Shown here in pieces: positions 1 to 11,990 of a stretch of DNA of 64,000 nt. The translations under genes were made by a program, and so were the position numbers. Source of the DNA: Styela clava (lineage: Eukaryota; Chordata; Ascidiacea; Stolidobranchia; Styelidae); the NCBI RefSeq assembly GCF_964204865.1, contig NC_135253.1:21178001-21242000 (forward strand). The letters run 5' to 3'. The notes beneath the pieces were generated by a model. That model was not told the DNA's origin and did not search any database. It saw only the letters and a program-made list of their open reading frames with translations. How positions within the stretch are numbered: position 1 is the first letter of the stretch; each line of letters starts with the position of its first letter.

Positions 1-297
1 CTTGGTTTGGTGCTAAAGTTATCAGGTGATTATGAACAAGTTGTAATTTATATGACAGTGATAAAACAACCTAACAAAATAAGTATATTTATCACACACC
101 ACAGTTACTACCAAGTGCAGGGCCAACTTCTGGTATCAGGAGCAGCAGACCTCGCAGTCCGCACAAACAATTATATTGCAATCACCAGGGTCACACCGGA
201 CATGGCATGCATGTAAAGCATTATCCATAAAGTAACCTCATTTTATCACCAATGGGTTGTAAAAGATTCTGCATGAAGTCCTCAATATTAATTTTCC

Positions 298-538
298 GGG
301 GCTCCCGAAGTATGCGAACCAAGATGGCGGACATCGGAATGTAATATGTGTACTAGACTAGGTTAGGGTTAGGCCATAATTTTAGGAATAAATACTACGG
401 GAGACTCTTGGCTAGTCTTCGAACTGATAATAGGACTAAAATAAGGAAAATTGGAAAAAAATTATCGCCTAACCCTAACCTGTTACCAATGTTACGTTCC
501 GATGTCCGCCATCTTGGTTCGAATACTTCGGGAGCACC
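298..538. mobile_element. hAT-like MITE, long-TIR family (copy 1)
   Basis: A 241-bp element bounded by inverted ends GGGGCTCCCG / GGTGCTCCCG (second read on the minus strand). Each end continues into about 40 bp containing CCAAGATGGCGGACATCGGA. It is flanked by a perfect 8-bp target duplication, aattttcc, at 290-297 and 539-546. Each arm also holds a telomere-like CCTAACCCTAACCT tract. There is no coding capacity. The short open frame at 408-620 is simply this element read through. An 8-bp duplication fits the hAT superfamily. Confidence 0.85.
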
Positions 539-546
539 AATTTTCC

Positions 547-1504
547 TTCTTTATTTATCATTTTTTCAGTTAGCAAATATGACACCAATTCTGGAAGAAG
601 TTTGTGTTTTCTCATTTTGAATTACGTTAAAAGTGTTGCCCGATTCTAAATCTTATTAATTTTTTCGTGTCCTTTTATTATTATTATTTCTTTTTCTGGT
701 AGGTAGCCGCGTACTTTTTGAAATCTAAGTTATGCTCAACTTCCAGTTTTATCTGCATTTTGTTTGTATGTTGACTTTTTGTGTTGTTTTATGCCAGAGA
801 ACCAAAATAAAATAATGATGATGCTTGTTTACATTTTTCTGCTATCTGACAGAGCACTGTCATTTTCATCAGCGGCACTTGAGGTAGTTTCAACTAAAGA
901 GTCTGGGGACGGATCTGGCTTGATCCCTGACAATCCTTTCTTACTTTCGTCAGATTTGCATGTCTCTGTATTAAATGGAGTATCTGGTGACAGATCCTGT
1001 TAAATTATGATCCAAAGTTAAATTATGGTAGAATTAATCCTTACCTCACAATTTGATGGTGCTTGTTATACGACAAGAATCTGATATAGGGTCAGGGTAT
1101 TTATCAGTTGGTCCATCGCCTCCATGAAAATGCATGATGGAACGCATTGCTTGTAAGAAAATTTATTTCATATAAGAATTAACATATTGAATATATCATT
1201 GGTATCGAAAACAAAATTTATGTTGGCCTACCTTGGTACACACGTAGGTATTTCTGGTGATTTTTTCTAGATTGAATTGACTTAAGACCTGTTGCATTCC
1301 TTTATCCACCTCATTGCCTTTTGGCGGTCAATATGTGGGTTCAGAAAAGGCACAAATCTACTCCATTTGAACGGCAGGGGTACCGTACCGGTACAGGTTG
1401 TCAGACCGGCAAATACCATATGTGCTGCGTTTACACATAGTTACATTAGTTAGTCTACCAAAATATTTCACTAATAAATTCTGTTTAATAAAAATGGATA
1501 GGAG
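547..1504. other. No gene seen
   Basis: AT-rich DNA with scattered short open frames only. I see no splice-consistent exon chain, RNA gene or clear repeat boundary. The stretch 1376-1400 has alternating GTACCGGTAC-type palindromic sequence. Confidence 0.5.
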
Positions 1505-1810
1505 AGGATTTATATATTTATCCCGGGGAAAGGAAAGTCGATAAGACGGCTTATCCATATGGCGAACCACGGCCTCTCGTCCGGTTACCATTCCGAGTCG
1601 GGTATGGGATTAGCTATATTGTTTTGTTTTCAGAAGCATGGACTTGGTGGTGGAGGAAGCCGTAACCGACCAGCGGTTACGTGAACCACCCAACGACGGC
1701 GAGGAGTCCAGCAATCCTCTCGCACATAACCATCCCTGCATGGGATTCGATCCTGCGAACCCACGCAGAGTAATTAGAGGGGGTGCGAATCGTGTTGAAT
1801 GCAACATTGT
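1505..1810 (-). mobile_element. tRNA-headed SINE (minus copy)
   Basis: Read on the minus strand, this has a tRNA-like head with a B-box-like GGATCGAATCC. A body follows containing TGCGAGAGGATTGCTGGAC and GGTTCACGTAACCGCTGGTC. The 3' tail is TTTCCCCGGGATAAATAT, preceded by a small hairpin-like AAGCCGTCTTATCGACTT. The same head, body and tail recur on the plus strand at 62345-62595, which defines a family. The short open frames on both strands here are shadows of the SINE. Confidence 0.75.
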
Positions 1811-2336
1811 ATTGAAAGCAAATTCTTCCGAACTGACATACGGTAGGCTACCGGTACCCTTGATTGCATCTGCATGACTGTCTACTATTTTTTGGTTCGA
1901 AATAGCAGTTGGTTGACCTGTACGGTACCGTACCGGTAAGGTGCCTGAAACGGGTATATAAGTATAAGTTTATTTCGACTCCATAATCAGCATAACAATA
2001 CATCTGACAGATAAAAACAAATAAATAAAAACTGATTATGAAATCAGGGGAGCAAACGAAACCTTAGATAAGGTTTATAACGTACAAAATATAAGATGGA
2101 ATGTTACAGCCTTTTATTATAGACATATGGATTTCGTGAACGTGATTTGCATAAAGTAACATACAGTATTACAGCTTTCTAATTCTCGCAGCCCTGTGAA
2201 GAAAACAATAAGGGAAAAAAGGGACAAAGATCTGCCTAAACCGCCAACCTGTGCGGAACGCGTCCAAAATTGTCTGTGCGACTTTTCAGTGGAGAATGTT
2301 TATTTACATCTGCTCGCTTGTGATTGGATGAGAATA

Positions 2337-2520
2337 CGGATGTTTTGATGTCGGGGAAAGGTCCACAGGCTTCTGATCCGAGCTATGATGAATGCTCATG
2401 CAAAATTTGGAGCAGATTCAACCTCGCTTTCGCGAGATATCGCGTGCATCTAACACACAGACAAACAGACATACAAATACCTATCAACATACTTACCGAT
2501 CTTAAGATCGATAAGTAATA
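2337..2520 (+). repeat. RTE-like LINE 3' end or SINE tail (copy 1)
   Basis: It contains TGATGAATGCTCATGCAAAA, then TTGGAGCAGATTCAACCTCG, then a CACACAGACAAACAGACA tract, and ends in CTTACCGATCTTAAGATCGA. The same order recurs at 38992-39143. The ACACAGACAGACAG tract after such a segment is typical of RTE/BovB-type 3' ends and their SINEs in marine invertebrates (family knowledge). No reverse transcriptase is present. Confidence 0.6.
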
Positions 2521-2529
2521 AGAAAAACT

Positions 2530-3753
2530 AGCAATACAGTCTCATATATCATTATTAAATAAATAACAATATGGCGCGAAAATAAATAGGAAATGGTGCA
2601 AAAATTTTATTCGCTTCGGTGTTCTCCGCCAGCCAACTCACCCGTCTAGTCTTTCTGCGACTGAAAAACAAATATATAACTATATTGACATTTTGACTCA
2701 CTGCTAAATAATCGTGCATTGATCTGAAAAATCTTCAGAAACAGTGCAGTCATTAGTCTGTTTTCGTGTAATTTTTTACGCCGACGAATAAAATTTATTT
2801 ATTAACTCGTATACCAAGTGAACCGAATAGAATATGTAAAGAACAAGCTTGAGAATTTATCAATGAGTATGTTGGCCTTGCCTGTTACGGCGAATCAAAG
2901 TAGTCGTTGTGCCCTTTTAATAAAGAGCGGGAAATAGACTACCGATTACATAAACCATATAGTCTAAAATTTGTAAACATTGTTTCATGTCTGCAAAGCA
3001 AATAACAAAAGAAAGAAGCAAGCTACTATTCCTTATAATTCTTGTGGTGGTTCCGTTGCATTCGTACGATCACCAGCTCATAGCGAGAGAGAATGAGTTG
3101 GAGTCCAGACTTAAATCGCCACTACAATCGAGTACAGCATTTGTTTTCCTTCTTCAATTTGTTCACATATCCTACGGCAATAATAGTAATCGAGTTTTCT
3201 GTGTCGTTTCATCCATGGTGAGACAAGACAGACAGTAAAGCATATACCCTTCCCTAGCAAGCAATTCGGGTATCAATTTTAATCATTGGCGTCTTTCCCC
3301 ACATTTATTTTGTTTCGTACTATCTTTGTGCGATATATAGCCTACTCATTGGAAATCAAAATTATTTTTCATATAATGATAACCAACTAAGGCAGCAAGA
3401 CTGAACTGTATGGTATCGTGCGTGATTTATTTTCAGATAACGGGCTTTTATGCATCGACTTCGGTTATTAGCAATTTTTTTTATTTGTATTTTATTTGTA
3501 TGTTTGAAGTCTGATAAGCACTTTACAACAATAATGTAATACTAAATTACACACAATATTGCACTGAATGGCGTAATATCAGAATTGCTAATTTCTAAAC
3601 GCCGCTTCGGTTGTGTTGGTACGGCCATACGATGCGCGGTTAGGCACTTCAGGTCAGTCAATAGATTGTAAATATGATTTACGTTATTCGTCTGTGTGTT
3701 CATCTCTCTCGTTCTAGGAATATTAAGCGAGAGAGCTCTCGATTCGGTCGTCA
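2530..3753. other. No gene seen
   Basis: AT-rich spacer upstream of the first tRNA gene. An open frame at 2987-3238 begins with a hydrophobic run after residue 12, but it has no homology I recognise and no splice context, so I do not call it a gene. Confidence 0.45.
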
Positions 3754-3835
3754 GCTGTGATGGCCGAGTGGTTAAGGCGTTGGACTTGAAATCCAATGGG
3801 ATATTCCCGCGCAGGTTCGAACCCTGCTCGCAGCG
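3754..3835 (+). tRNA. tRNA-Ser (anticodon TGA)
   Basis: An 82-nt class II tRNA. Acceptor arms GCTGTGA and TCGCAGC pair with one G-T wobble, and G is the discriminator base. The anticodon stem TTGGA/TCCAA encloses loop CTTGAAA with anticodon TGA, reading UCA serine codons. A long variable arm (GGGATATTCCCG) is present, as expected for tRNA-Ser. The T-arm is GCAGGTTCGAACCCTGC, which includes the B box GGTTCGAAC. The A box is TGGCCGAGTGG. A T-run for polymerase III termination starts at 3839. There is no intron. The sequence is identical to the copy at 4997-5078. Confidence 0.97.
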
Positions 3836-3846
3836 TTCTTTTAGTT
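3836..3846 (+). terminator. Pol III terminator of tRNA-Ser copy 1
   Basis: TTCTTTTAG directly after the discriminator base gives a four-T stop for RNA polymerase III. Confidence 0.6.
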
Positions 3847-3879
3847 TGTGTTTCCCAACCTAAAGTTTTGGCATGTAAA

Positions 3880-4080
3880 CCCGGTGACCGTACATTTGAA
3901 CCCATGTGTATATCCGCGGGTTCAATCTCTATATGCGGGTGCTAAAACCCATGGGTTAGGGTTACTACGGGTTCAAATATCCGTAAAACAAAATTGTTTT
4001 CATAAGTGCAATAGTATGCAGGTGCAATAGTCGTGGGTTCAAATGACAAATGTACGTGGGTTCAAATGCAATGGAACCTG
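3880..4080. repeat. Degenerate (cgTGGGTTCAAAT) short repeats
   Basis: Variants of GTACATTTGAACCCATG and GTGGGTTCAAATG recur in both orientations (about 3888, 3915, 3955, 3975, 4032, 4058). The core gtacatttgaacccatg differs by one base from the gtacatttgcacccatg unit of the large minisatellite at 41.1 kb, so the two may share a source sequence. Confidence 0.5.
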
Positions 4081-4084
4081 TAAA

Positions 4085-4990
4085 CATAAATATCGCAGTT
4101 ATCATACTTGGGCTAACAAAACGATAAGTTGTCCTGGTTTTTATTTTAGCTTCTAGTCCAATACATACAGTACTATATCATGTCTATTGTTAGTACCGTA
4201 GCTCAATGATTATAAAAATATTATCAATTTTGGTGAGCATATTCTAAATAGGTAATTTCGCGTGGAAGTGAGGCAACAGTTGTTGAGCCGCCGCAGTAAG
4301 TCACAATTAACACCCTCTGGAATTCACGTTGTGGCACCTTTTTCACTCAGACTGATTTTCAAGAATGGTCGTAACTCGTAACCACTGGTTAGTTTAAAAA
4401 TACTGAAGAGATAACTAAAGTCAATCAATTCAATCAGTCAACTTTATTTGAAATCGTTTGAATAAACTTGAACATAATAGCGAGTAAGGGGTAAGTTGTC
4501 TGGTCGTATCACTCCCTCCTGTCTATGTACCAAACTAATTCATTACTTGTTATTATTTAAAATTGTTAAGGTGACGGTTGACTGAAAAATTAATCTTCTC
4601 TCTAGTTATTTTTTTATTTGTATTTTAGTCTGCTAATTGTCTTCTTTTAGTTGTGTTTCCAATATAAATTTGGAAATTGAGTTAATCCTCGTTGTCACCT
4701 CGTCCTAGGAATCATAGTTCAATTGCGCTAATCACAAAGTAATCTCGAAAAAGCGTAATAAATCAACGTTAGTTTGAAATTGGCTATCGGTGCCAATCCA
4801 AACGATGTGTAAGCAAGCTCACGAAACACAAAATAAACACCAAAAGTTTGCGTTGGTATAGTTTAGGAATTTCATTGCTGTGTTCAACAGCCGGAGTACA
4901 TTCATTTAATTGCTTTGCTGGTACATTTAAACAATGAATTGTTAAAACTAGATGACCCACACATCAGAAACAAATTAAAACGTAGTTAGA
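4085..4990. other. Spacer between the two tRNA genes
   Basis: No gene or clear repeat seen. The flanks of the two identical tRNA genes are not obviously alike, so this does not look like a recent long tandem duplication. Confidence 0.45.
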
Positions 4991-4996
4991 TCATCT

Positions 4997-5078
4997 GCTG
5001 TGATGGCCGAGTGGTTAAGGCGTTGGACTTGAAATCCAATGGGATATTCCCGCGCAGGTTCGAACCCTGCTCGCAGCG
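4997..5078 (+). tRNA. tRNA-Ser (anticodon TGA), second copy
   Basis: This is identical over all 82 nt to the gene at 3754-3835: the same acceptor stem, TGA anticodon, long variable arm and T-arm. It is on the same strand, 1243 bp downstream. TTTT begins at 5080 as the polymerase III stop. Identity of the tRNA body with unlike flanks points to selection or gene conversion on a functional pair. Confidence 0.97.
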
Positions 5079-5817
5079 CTTTTCTAGAGTTAGTTTTCAG
5101 CTAATGAAACGGATGCAACTTCCACTGGAGTGTTTCATAACGTCTCAGTATATTTAGCATAGTTGAATAAAACGTATCAGCATTTACTGTAGTTGGCGGG
5201 TACGTGTTTTCATTTGAAAAACGCAAATTGTTGGATCGTTTGGCACATTTAAAAAACGCAAATTGTTGGATCGTTTGGCATGCCCGACTTAAGTTTGCTC
5301 ATTAAATTATCATAAATGTAAGTAACTGCAGATAGGCTTGTATGTAACTAAATGGCGATATCAGTAATGTTTTGCATTTTTTTAAGGTGGGCTGACCCAA
5401 GAGCGAATGAAATTAACGCATCTGCAAATTTGACATGAACAATTACGATTTTGAACTTAATCTTTGAACTCGGTTTCGTGGTGATTCAGTGTTTGTAAAA
5501 CTACCTGCCCGCCCTGCCAAAACACAAACTCTTACCAAAAAAGTCGTTAATGAAAATAAAATATTCTTACGCAAAGTGGATACAATGATATTTTAATTTT
5601 GATAACAAAGTTATTGTAAAAAGTCAACTTGAAATACCTGTCAGAAGAAGATGAACATCTATTTGGAGTCTCCACTCAAATACCGTGGTGCGTCTGACAG
5701 CAAATATTAAATAACATATTAAATGTTACCCTATCTGAACATGGGTCTAGTCAACTGCGGTAGAATTTGGGGTAAACTTGACCTGCCAAATATATGAACT
5801 AGAAATACAGGGAGTCC

Positions 5818-6140
5818 TCGGGTTACGACGGTCGCGACTTACGCTGTTTCGGGGTTACGAACGCGCGCGTCATAACGCTGTTATAACCCTTCATAACGCA
5901 CTCCATAAAAATATAAAAGATAATACTGTTATGTAATATCTAAGCCCTTAAACTGGATCATTGTGATCGAGAAAATCAGTGCTTTGGGCTCATTGGTTTT
6001 CGTCATTTACGATGGACAATACAGTACGATATGTATGGAGTAATTTATGTACTGTACAGTATAATGTTCCGACTTACACTGAAATTCGGGTTACACCGCG
6101 TCTCAGGAACGGAACGCCGTCGTAAGTCGAGGACTCCCTG
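5818..6140. mobile_element. Mariner-type MITE with TA target duplication
   Basis: A 323-bp element with inverted ends CAGGGAGTCCTCGGGTTACG and CAGGGAGTCCTCGACTTACG (minus), flanked by TA at 5816-5817 and 6141-6142. The interior has no transposase. TA duplication and the TIR form fit Tc1/mariner-type non-autonomous elements. Confidence 0.85.
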
Positions 6141-6142
6141 TA

Positions 6143-7213
6143 GAGACAGTGGCCTTTATACCTTAGGATGAGATGATTTTTGTCAGCAATCCCCCAGAGA
6201 CGAAGTCGAAATGTTGACCAGACTTTCGAAACATTCTACTGTTTGATTCATCAAGCTAACTAATGATGGTATCATATGCTTCCAATAGGTCTGTGATTTA
6301 ACTAAATAAATCGGTTGCCGTTGATAGATACAGAAGGTTTTATAAAACCCACAAATACCATGAGCAAACTATCAGTGAAGAACCTAAAAACGATTTGCAT
6401 AAAGTAATATATTATACATATTAAGAACAGAGAAGACGCTATTTCAGCAATTATACAAACTAACCAAATGTACAGGCTGGGCGACTCGTAGTTATGGATA
6501 AATTCATTATGTAACTTTTTACATTTCGGCGTCACAATGACTATTATTATTATTTAACAGATACCGTCAACAATATTACTATCAGACCGTTGCCAGGTGT
6601 GCCACCGGGATCAGTGACGCTCTGCTGTGTAAGCGGGTTCTAGATTTGAGATCACATATTAAATCAGATTAAATAAGGACAACGCTGAAGATTAGAAAGC
6701 GTTTGAAAACTAAGGTGGGGTTAAGCACTCTTTGCGGTGAAAAGGTGATGTAGAAAAAGGGAAATTGCGTATAAGCGTATGTTCGAGGCTGCACTGCTTG
6801 TCTGTATATTTACTTTAGTCAACTCTCTTTTGTTTAAAGTGAAAGTTGCCTTTCCACATATCAAATACAAATTGGATTATTTCAATATTATATATTTACT
6901 AGTCTAGATAAAGAATGTGTTTGACTCATTCCTATTATTTTTGCAAAGCAACTCAACAATGATTTCATATTTAGTCTTATTGGTTGGTGTTAAATATATA
7001 CTGCATTCATACACGGCAATTAGAAGTTCCAATCGCCTTTTCTAAGTGATATAATATTCCTTCACCACATAACAGGGTCATAAAAGAATCGAATGACGGA
7101 GCAAAGCAATAATATATAGATATATATAAATAAGGCTATAAAATACTATAATAAAAAACTACCGTATGTAACATAGTCAATGCATCGTTTCAAAGACATG
7201 ACGCTTTTTTATA
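6143..7213. other. No gene seen
   Basis: AT-rich DNA downstream of the five-exon minus-strand gene. Only short unsupported open frames are present (for example 6302-6535, minus). Confidence 0.45.
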
Positions 7214-8884
7214 TTAATCAATCAAGATGACTAATCCATCGTCACTCTCCGAATCCTCTTCCCCATCTTGCGATCTGTCGCTTTGAATCTATAACATTAT
7301 GATAAGTACCCAAGTATTAGATGAAAAAGTAAGATGCTTCAATATACCATTCGACACTCACATTCTCTTCATTTGATGACTCCATAGCTGAAGTCGCTCC
7401 AGCAGTCGACGTCGCTTCGTCAGTGCTGGGAGCAGTTTCACAAGAAGAGCTGTAAAATTAACATAGGATCCATATTTGCCCGGAGAATGCAGGAAGTCGA
7501 CCTAGTCATGTTAGCCTAACTTCGCGTGTCATTTATAATATAGATTACTCAATCGACCAATTTGTTGCTTGTGTATAGGCTTGGTAGGTCGACTAAGCAA
7601 TAATTAACATAAGGTAAGATAAACAATTGATAAATAGAGGTGTAAAGCAATTAGCTTTCACATGCTCATATTTACCATATTCCAATCCGCGTATTTTTAG
7701 AGTTGTCAACTATATACAATGGGAAATTCACATTAAATTGTGTTCCTTCTCCATACTCACCTCTGGTTATTCCTCACTTTTTCAGCCATTCGTATCTGAA
7801 AAATGTTTAAAAAATACGATAGACCTGTGAATATATTCATCATTTAACTTCAGCGACAGTGTGTGACTTGAGCATTTTAACAGGGGAAAGAAACTGCATC
7901 AGGGCACACACTGTCATATAAAAAATTACATACTTTGATATAAACTCAAATGTTTCTCGTTTCAAATAAGTTCTTTGTTGACGAGATTTCATTTGAATCA
8001 CGAAGGTCCAAGTCTTCGACTTAAATCAAAATTTTCAAAAACAGAAGAAAAAAGTCTAGTTTACTAATCCAATGAATGATCGATCAGTTCTTTCGAATCG
8101 AACCATATATTTTATTGTTAATAAAAGCATATACTTTTAACGTAATTCCATATACTCACATCGTCAATGCTATGAGAATATGGCCGTACTCTCCTGCGAA
8201 TTTTGATTCTGACTCCTTGATTCAATGACGTCATCCGGCGCCTATTTGGAACAGAACGCTGAAAAATACGGAGTCAAATTATACAACAATTCGAAATTTA
8301 CTTCAATGGTCGGAACTCAGCTGAATCAAACAGCATATTTTGGAAGGGACATTGATGTCATGTTGCTTTGGCACTACACCAAGTAGACTAAGCCCTGAAT
8401 AAACGACTACCTCAACTTGGCTGGGCGTCCAATTTAAATAGATATCATAAATATACCACTATTAATAAATAGTTATAATATAAAAATACCAATTAACTAA
8501 AATCACCCAATTTTTTGAGTGCTTGGTTCTATTCGTAAACTAAAATAGTAGTCTAGCTCAGAAGAGCTATCCTTTTTGTTATATAATATTATTATAATTT
8601 TGACGCATTCACCAAATAGGATCGTCATACCTGGTCTAGTTATTTACCTTCCGAACATCTACATCCGTTATATTTCCTTTGCATTCCAAGACTCGAAACA
8701 TGTAAAGTCGACGATTGTTTTCCGAATACCATAAGTCACCTTCCTTCCAAATAGAGATGGGCTCGAACGGACAAACAGAAGTCTCTCCCTTTAAGATTTC
8801 ATCGATAACGCCATGGATACTATTGCCATTAGAAAAATTGGGAGCAATACTGTCCTGACTGAAACGAATATCCGAAGGCTTCAT
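7214..8884 (-). CDS. Five-exon gene, basic N-terminal domain and acidic tail with SUMO-interaction-like motif
   Basis: Exons on the minus strand: 8884-8648, 8258-8160, 7795-7761, 7449-7362 and 7288-7214 (stop). All junctions have GT/AG and keep frame (phases 0, 0, 2, 0), giving 177 aa. Start is ATG at 8884. Residues 1-79 form one compact domain with KPSDIRFSQDSI, EPISIWKEGDLWYS and NNRRLYMFRVLE. The order (I..SQ.SI, PI.V, then Y..NNRRL) resembles the ParB/sulfiredoxin fold, but that is inference; I do not recognise a named family. Residues 80-120 are strongly basic (RIKIRRRVR), suggesting nuclear localisation or nucleic-acid contact. The rest is rich in S/T/E/D and ends in SDDGLVILID, which has the V-I-L-I core and acidic flank of a SUMO-interacting motif. 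A nuclear role is therefore plausible. The function is unknown. Confidence 0.8.
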
Positions 8885-8959
8885 TTTATAACGCTATAAA
8901 ATACCGAGAGAGTGTTTTTAAAGAAATATAGCTAACCCGACTATTAATATTTGGACGTT

Positions 8960-10200
8960 TTCTTGTCAAAGGGGAATACCCTTGCTTTATACTGGGATTG
9001 ACAACCAACCCATTGTTCCGACGGAAATGAAAAAGTGTCACAACACTTAAACAAGAGTATGACCCATTGTTCTGACTTAATTAAAAAGTAAATCTGCAAC
9101 GAGCGCTTGTGTGAGAGTTTGTTAAATTTGTTCATACTGCATAACCATTCCGGGATAAACATTTTAATACAAGAAACCCAAAGCCTTTGAGTTGAAATGA
9201 GTGGAAAGTTTATTTTGATTTCAGACATCTACGTCGAAGTACGCTTCTACCTTGCTTTTAGCAACTCTGTTTTCTGTTTCAGTAATGTTCATTAGTGATT
9301 TTTTTACGTGCGCGCCCTCAAGACTTGGGTGAACGTACTTTTTTAATCACTTTGTTTGTTATTGACCACTGTTACTGTTTTTAGTTTTTGGATGATTTTC
9401 AAGTTGACTTACTAATTCTGAATGTGAGCTTGTGTTTTTCCAATAATATAAAAAAAAAATGTCAAGCTTAATTGTAATTCGAAACCGGTCGAAAGATATT
9501 CACCACTCATTTCCGTACATCGTAGTAATTATAATCTTCCCGCCAAGTCTTATGCGTGAACACCTTATCCGTCCAATCTGCAGCAATGAAACCGACTTCC
9601 AAAGCTTTCTCTAACTATTTTCATACCGATTTATGCCTATGCTGCCCAGACAATTTTTTTTTTTAATTTAATCATCTAATTTCAATTGATCTATAGGAAT
9701 TATGCTTTAAATCTAGAGTTTGCACATAAGCAGAAAACTACTACTCCCGCTAAGACCACAATACCTTTGGAATACACATAGCAAATAACAATAGCGTCAA
9801 ATGTAAAAATAATAACGCGTCACCCAGGCACACAACGGAATCGATCCATCGGGCGAAAATTGAATGAACTCTCATCATAGGGGAATACCCTGGCTTTATA
9901 TTGGCAACCTATTGTTCTGACAATGCTAAATAAAATAAAATCTTTTCTCTGACAAAGGGTTCGTCAATAATTTTCTCGTGAAGGAAAAATCCCTCGGCAT
10001 CATAGCACCGTACCTTCACTTTACACCGAGTTCACAAATCCAATGTTCTGACTGGGATAAATAAAAATCAAATCGATCTCTCATCGCCAAAATTCGTGCA
10101 AATTTTAAACTCCTTATCTCAAAGAGAAATTCCTTAGTGTTCACATTGATTTTGACGACCCATTATTCTGACTGACAAATAATATGTCTCTCTCGCAACG
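8960..10200. repeat. Degenerate tandem repeat with CCATTGTTCTGAC core
   Basis: The core recurs at about 9017, 9063, 9907, 10040 and 10157. It is repeatedly preceded by GGGGAATACCCT(T/G)GCTTTATA and followed by an AATAAAA-type stretch (clearest at 8970 and 9880). The units are badly decayed, about 120-130 bp where adjacent. Short minus-strand open frames in the region are repeats read through. Confidence 0.5.
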
Positions 10201-10849
10201 GACTGGACATGCGCTACAAAACCCGAAACCCTTGTCTTGAGTTGTAGTTAACATCTTTGCCCCAACTATACATATACGGTTCCTCTGGGACCAAACCACA
10301 AAAGAACAAATTACCGTTTGAAAACAGGAATTGTGACGGTGGGTAGAACACCATTATGTATGATGAATTAAGTAGGCTTTATTTCTCACGAAAAGCATTT
10401 TGAATATATAAAATACATAATTTACGTTGGACATTCCATAGTTTTAATTTATTGCTTAATCTATCAAAATATGTCAATCTTTTTGATCAAAACGTTTTTA
10501 CTCCTCGTTAACAGATATCGTGAATTTATATTTTGAGTTTGCTAGGACTTCTAGCTGAATTGATGTGAATTCAAACTATCAAGTTGCTTGACTGAAAAGA
10601 TTTTTCTATTTATGTGAAGAATTAATATATGTGTCCTGTTCGTTTCTTACTCTTCAAACACTCTCTTACATACCAAAATTACAGCAACATCTTCTCCCAA
10701 CTCATAATGCTAAAATTTAAATTGTTGTTCCCGACCAGGGCAACGTCGGATTTAGTTGTTCCTAATACAAGAAATTTTTATTCCAACCGGGCTAATACCG
10801 AGGTCAAGCTCGTTTGACCAATTTAAATAATTTTAATATTATGTTACAC

Positions 10850-10940
10850 CAGCGGTTCCCAAAGAGGCGAATCTGCCCCATGTGAGCGTTTGCGATAACT
10901 GTAGGGGCACTGGTTGCGAATTGGGGGGGGGGGGGGCACT
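10850..10940 (+). repeat. hAT-like left terminus plus G-run
   Basis: CAGCGGTTCCCAAAGAGG at 10850 matches the terminal form of the hAT-like MITEs nearby. A run of 14 G at 10923-10936 follows. No matching right end was found, so this is probably a fragment. Confidence 0.4.
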
Positions 10941-11990
10941 GTCTGTCTGGGCATCGTCAACAAGTCGTGCAGTTACAAAAAATAACATATCAATTTGCCA
11001 TTATTTTTATCATTTCCAGGTTTCGTTTTGACCTGGTCTGATGATTTCGGTGTTGGCAATTTCTCGCTCAATGTAAAAAAAAGATACTTTTTTGTTAATC
11101 CATTGTATGGTTTTGTGATAATATTTGTTTGTCGCATGGCTCAGGTTTATTGACACTTCATTAAATATTGCCCTTCCACGCTGTCGAGAATGTTTCGTTG
11201 TTTGAAGCAAAAACGTAGGCAATATAGTGGAAGTTACATTGTTCCAGTCCTGATTGGCTGTATGAAGAAACATTTCAAAGAAACTGAGAGATTATGAAAC
11301 CGTCAAACGGTTCGATAAGTGTACTTTTGTACAGTGCCTATTTGATATCGGATATGTACTTACTAATAGACACCGAATTAACTGAATTGGTGGCCAGAGC
11401 ATTTACAGCCAAGGTACATATATTTATATGGAAATTGGTAAGATAATACGTTAGATAAAATAACTATAAAAAGGGGAGCACGTCACACGTTTGCGTTTTT
11501 ATCCCGGCAGCTTAGCAATGTACATTTTTTACCATTACGAGACGAATGTGATGGTACTTACACTGATCACAAGGAGAGTTCTTTCTCTCTCTACTTGACA
11601 TTTTTGTAAAAGATTCAATCTGAAGCCCTGTAGGAAAAAGAAAATTATCCACAGTAAGGATTTCCTTTTTCGCTTTCGGGATACTTTAAAACTTTGGGAT
11701 TTATTTAAGTCAAATTGTTGTGTCGGATTCGGATTTCCCAATATACAAAAGTTGAAGTTTTGGCATGTGAAAGTTGAAAACTGGAATCATGGAGTATCAA
11801 ATGAATTGTGACTTAAAAGTCCAAAATAAATTTTCCACTGAACATACGCAAAGACATTACAGTTAAATCGAAGTCATCAGATGAAGTCCAAGTTTTCGGA
11901 TTACTTATTCACATTAAACGGGTATTTCAATAATTTCCATAATAGGATTTACGGAAGCAAATGTATAAAACAATGATCTATGACCTAGGT

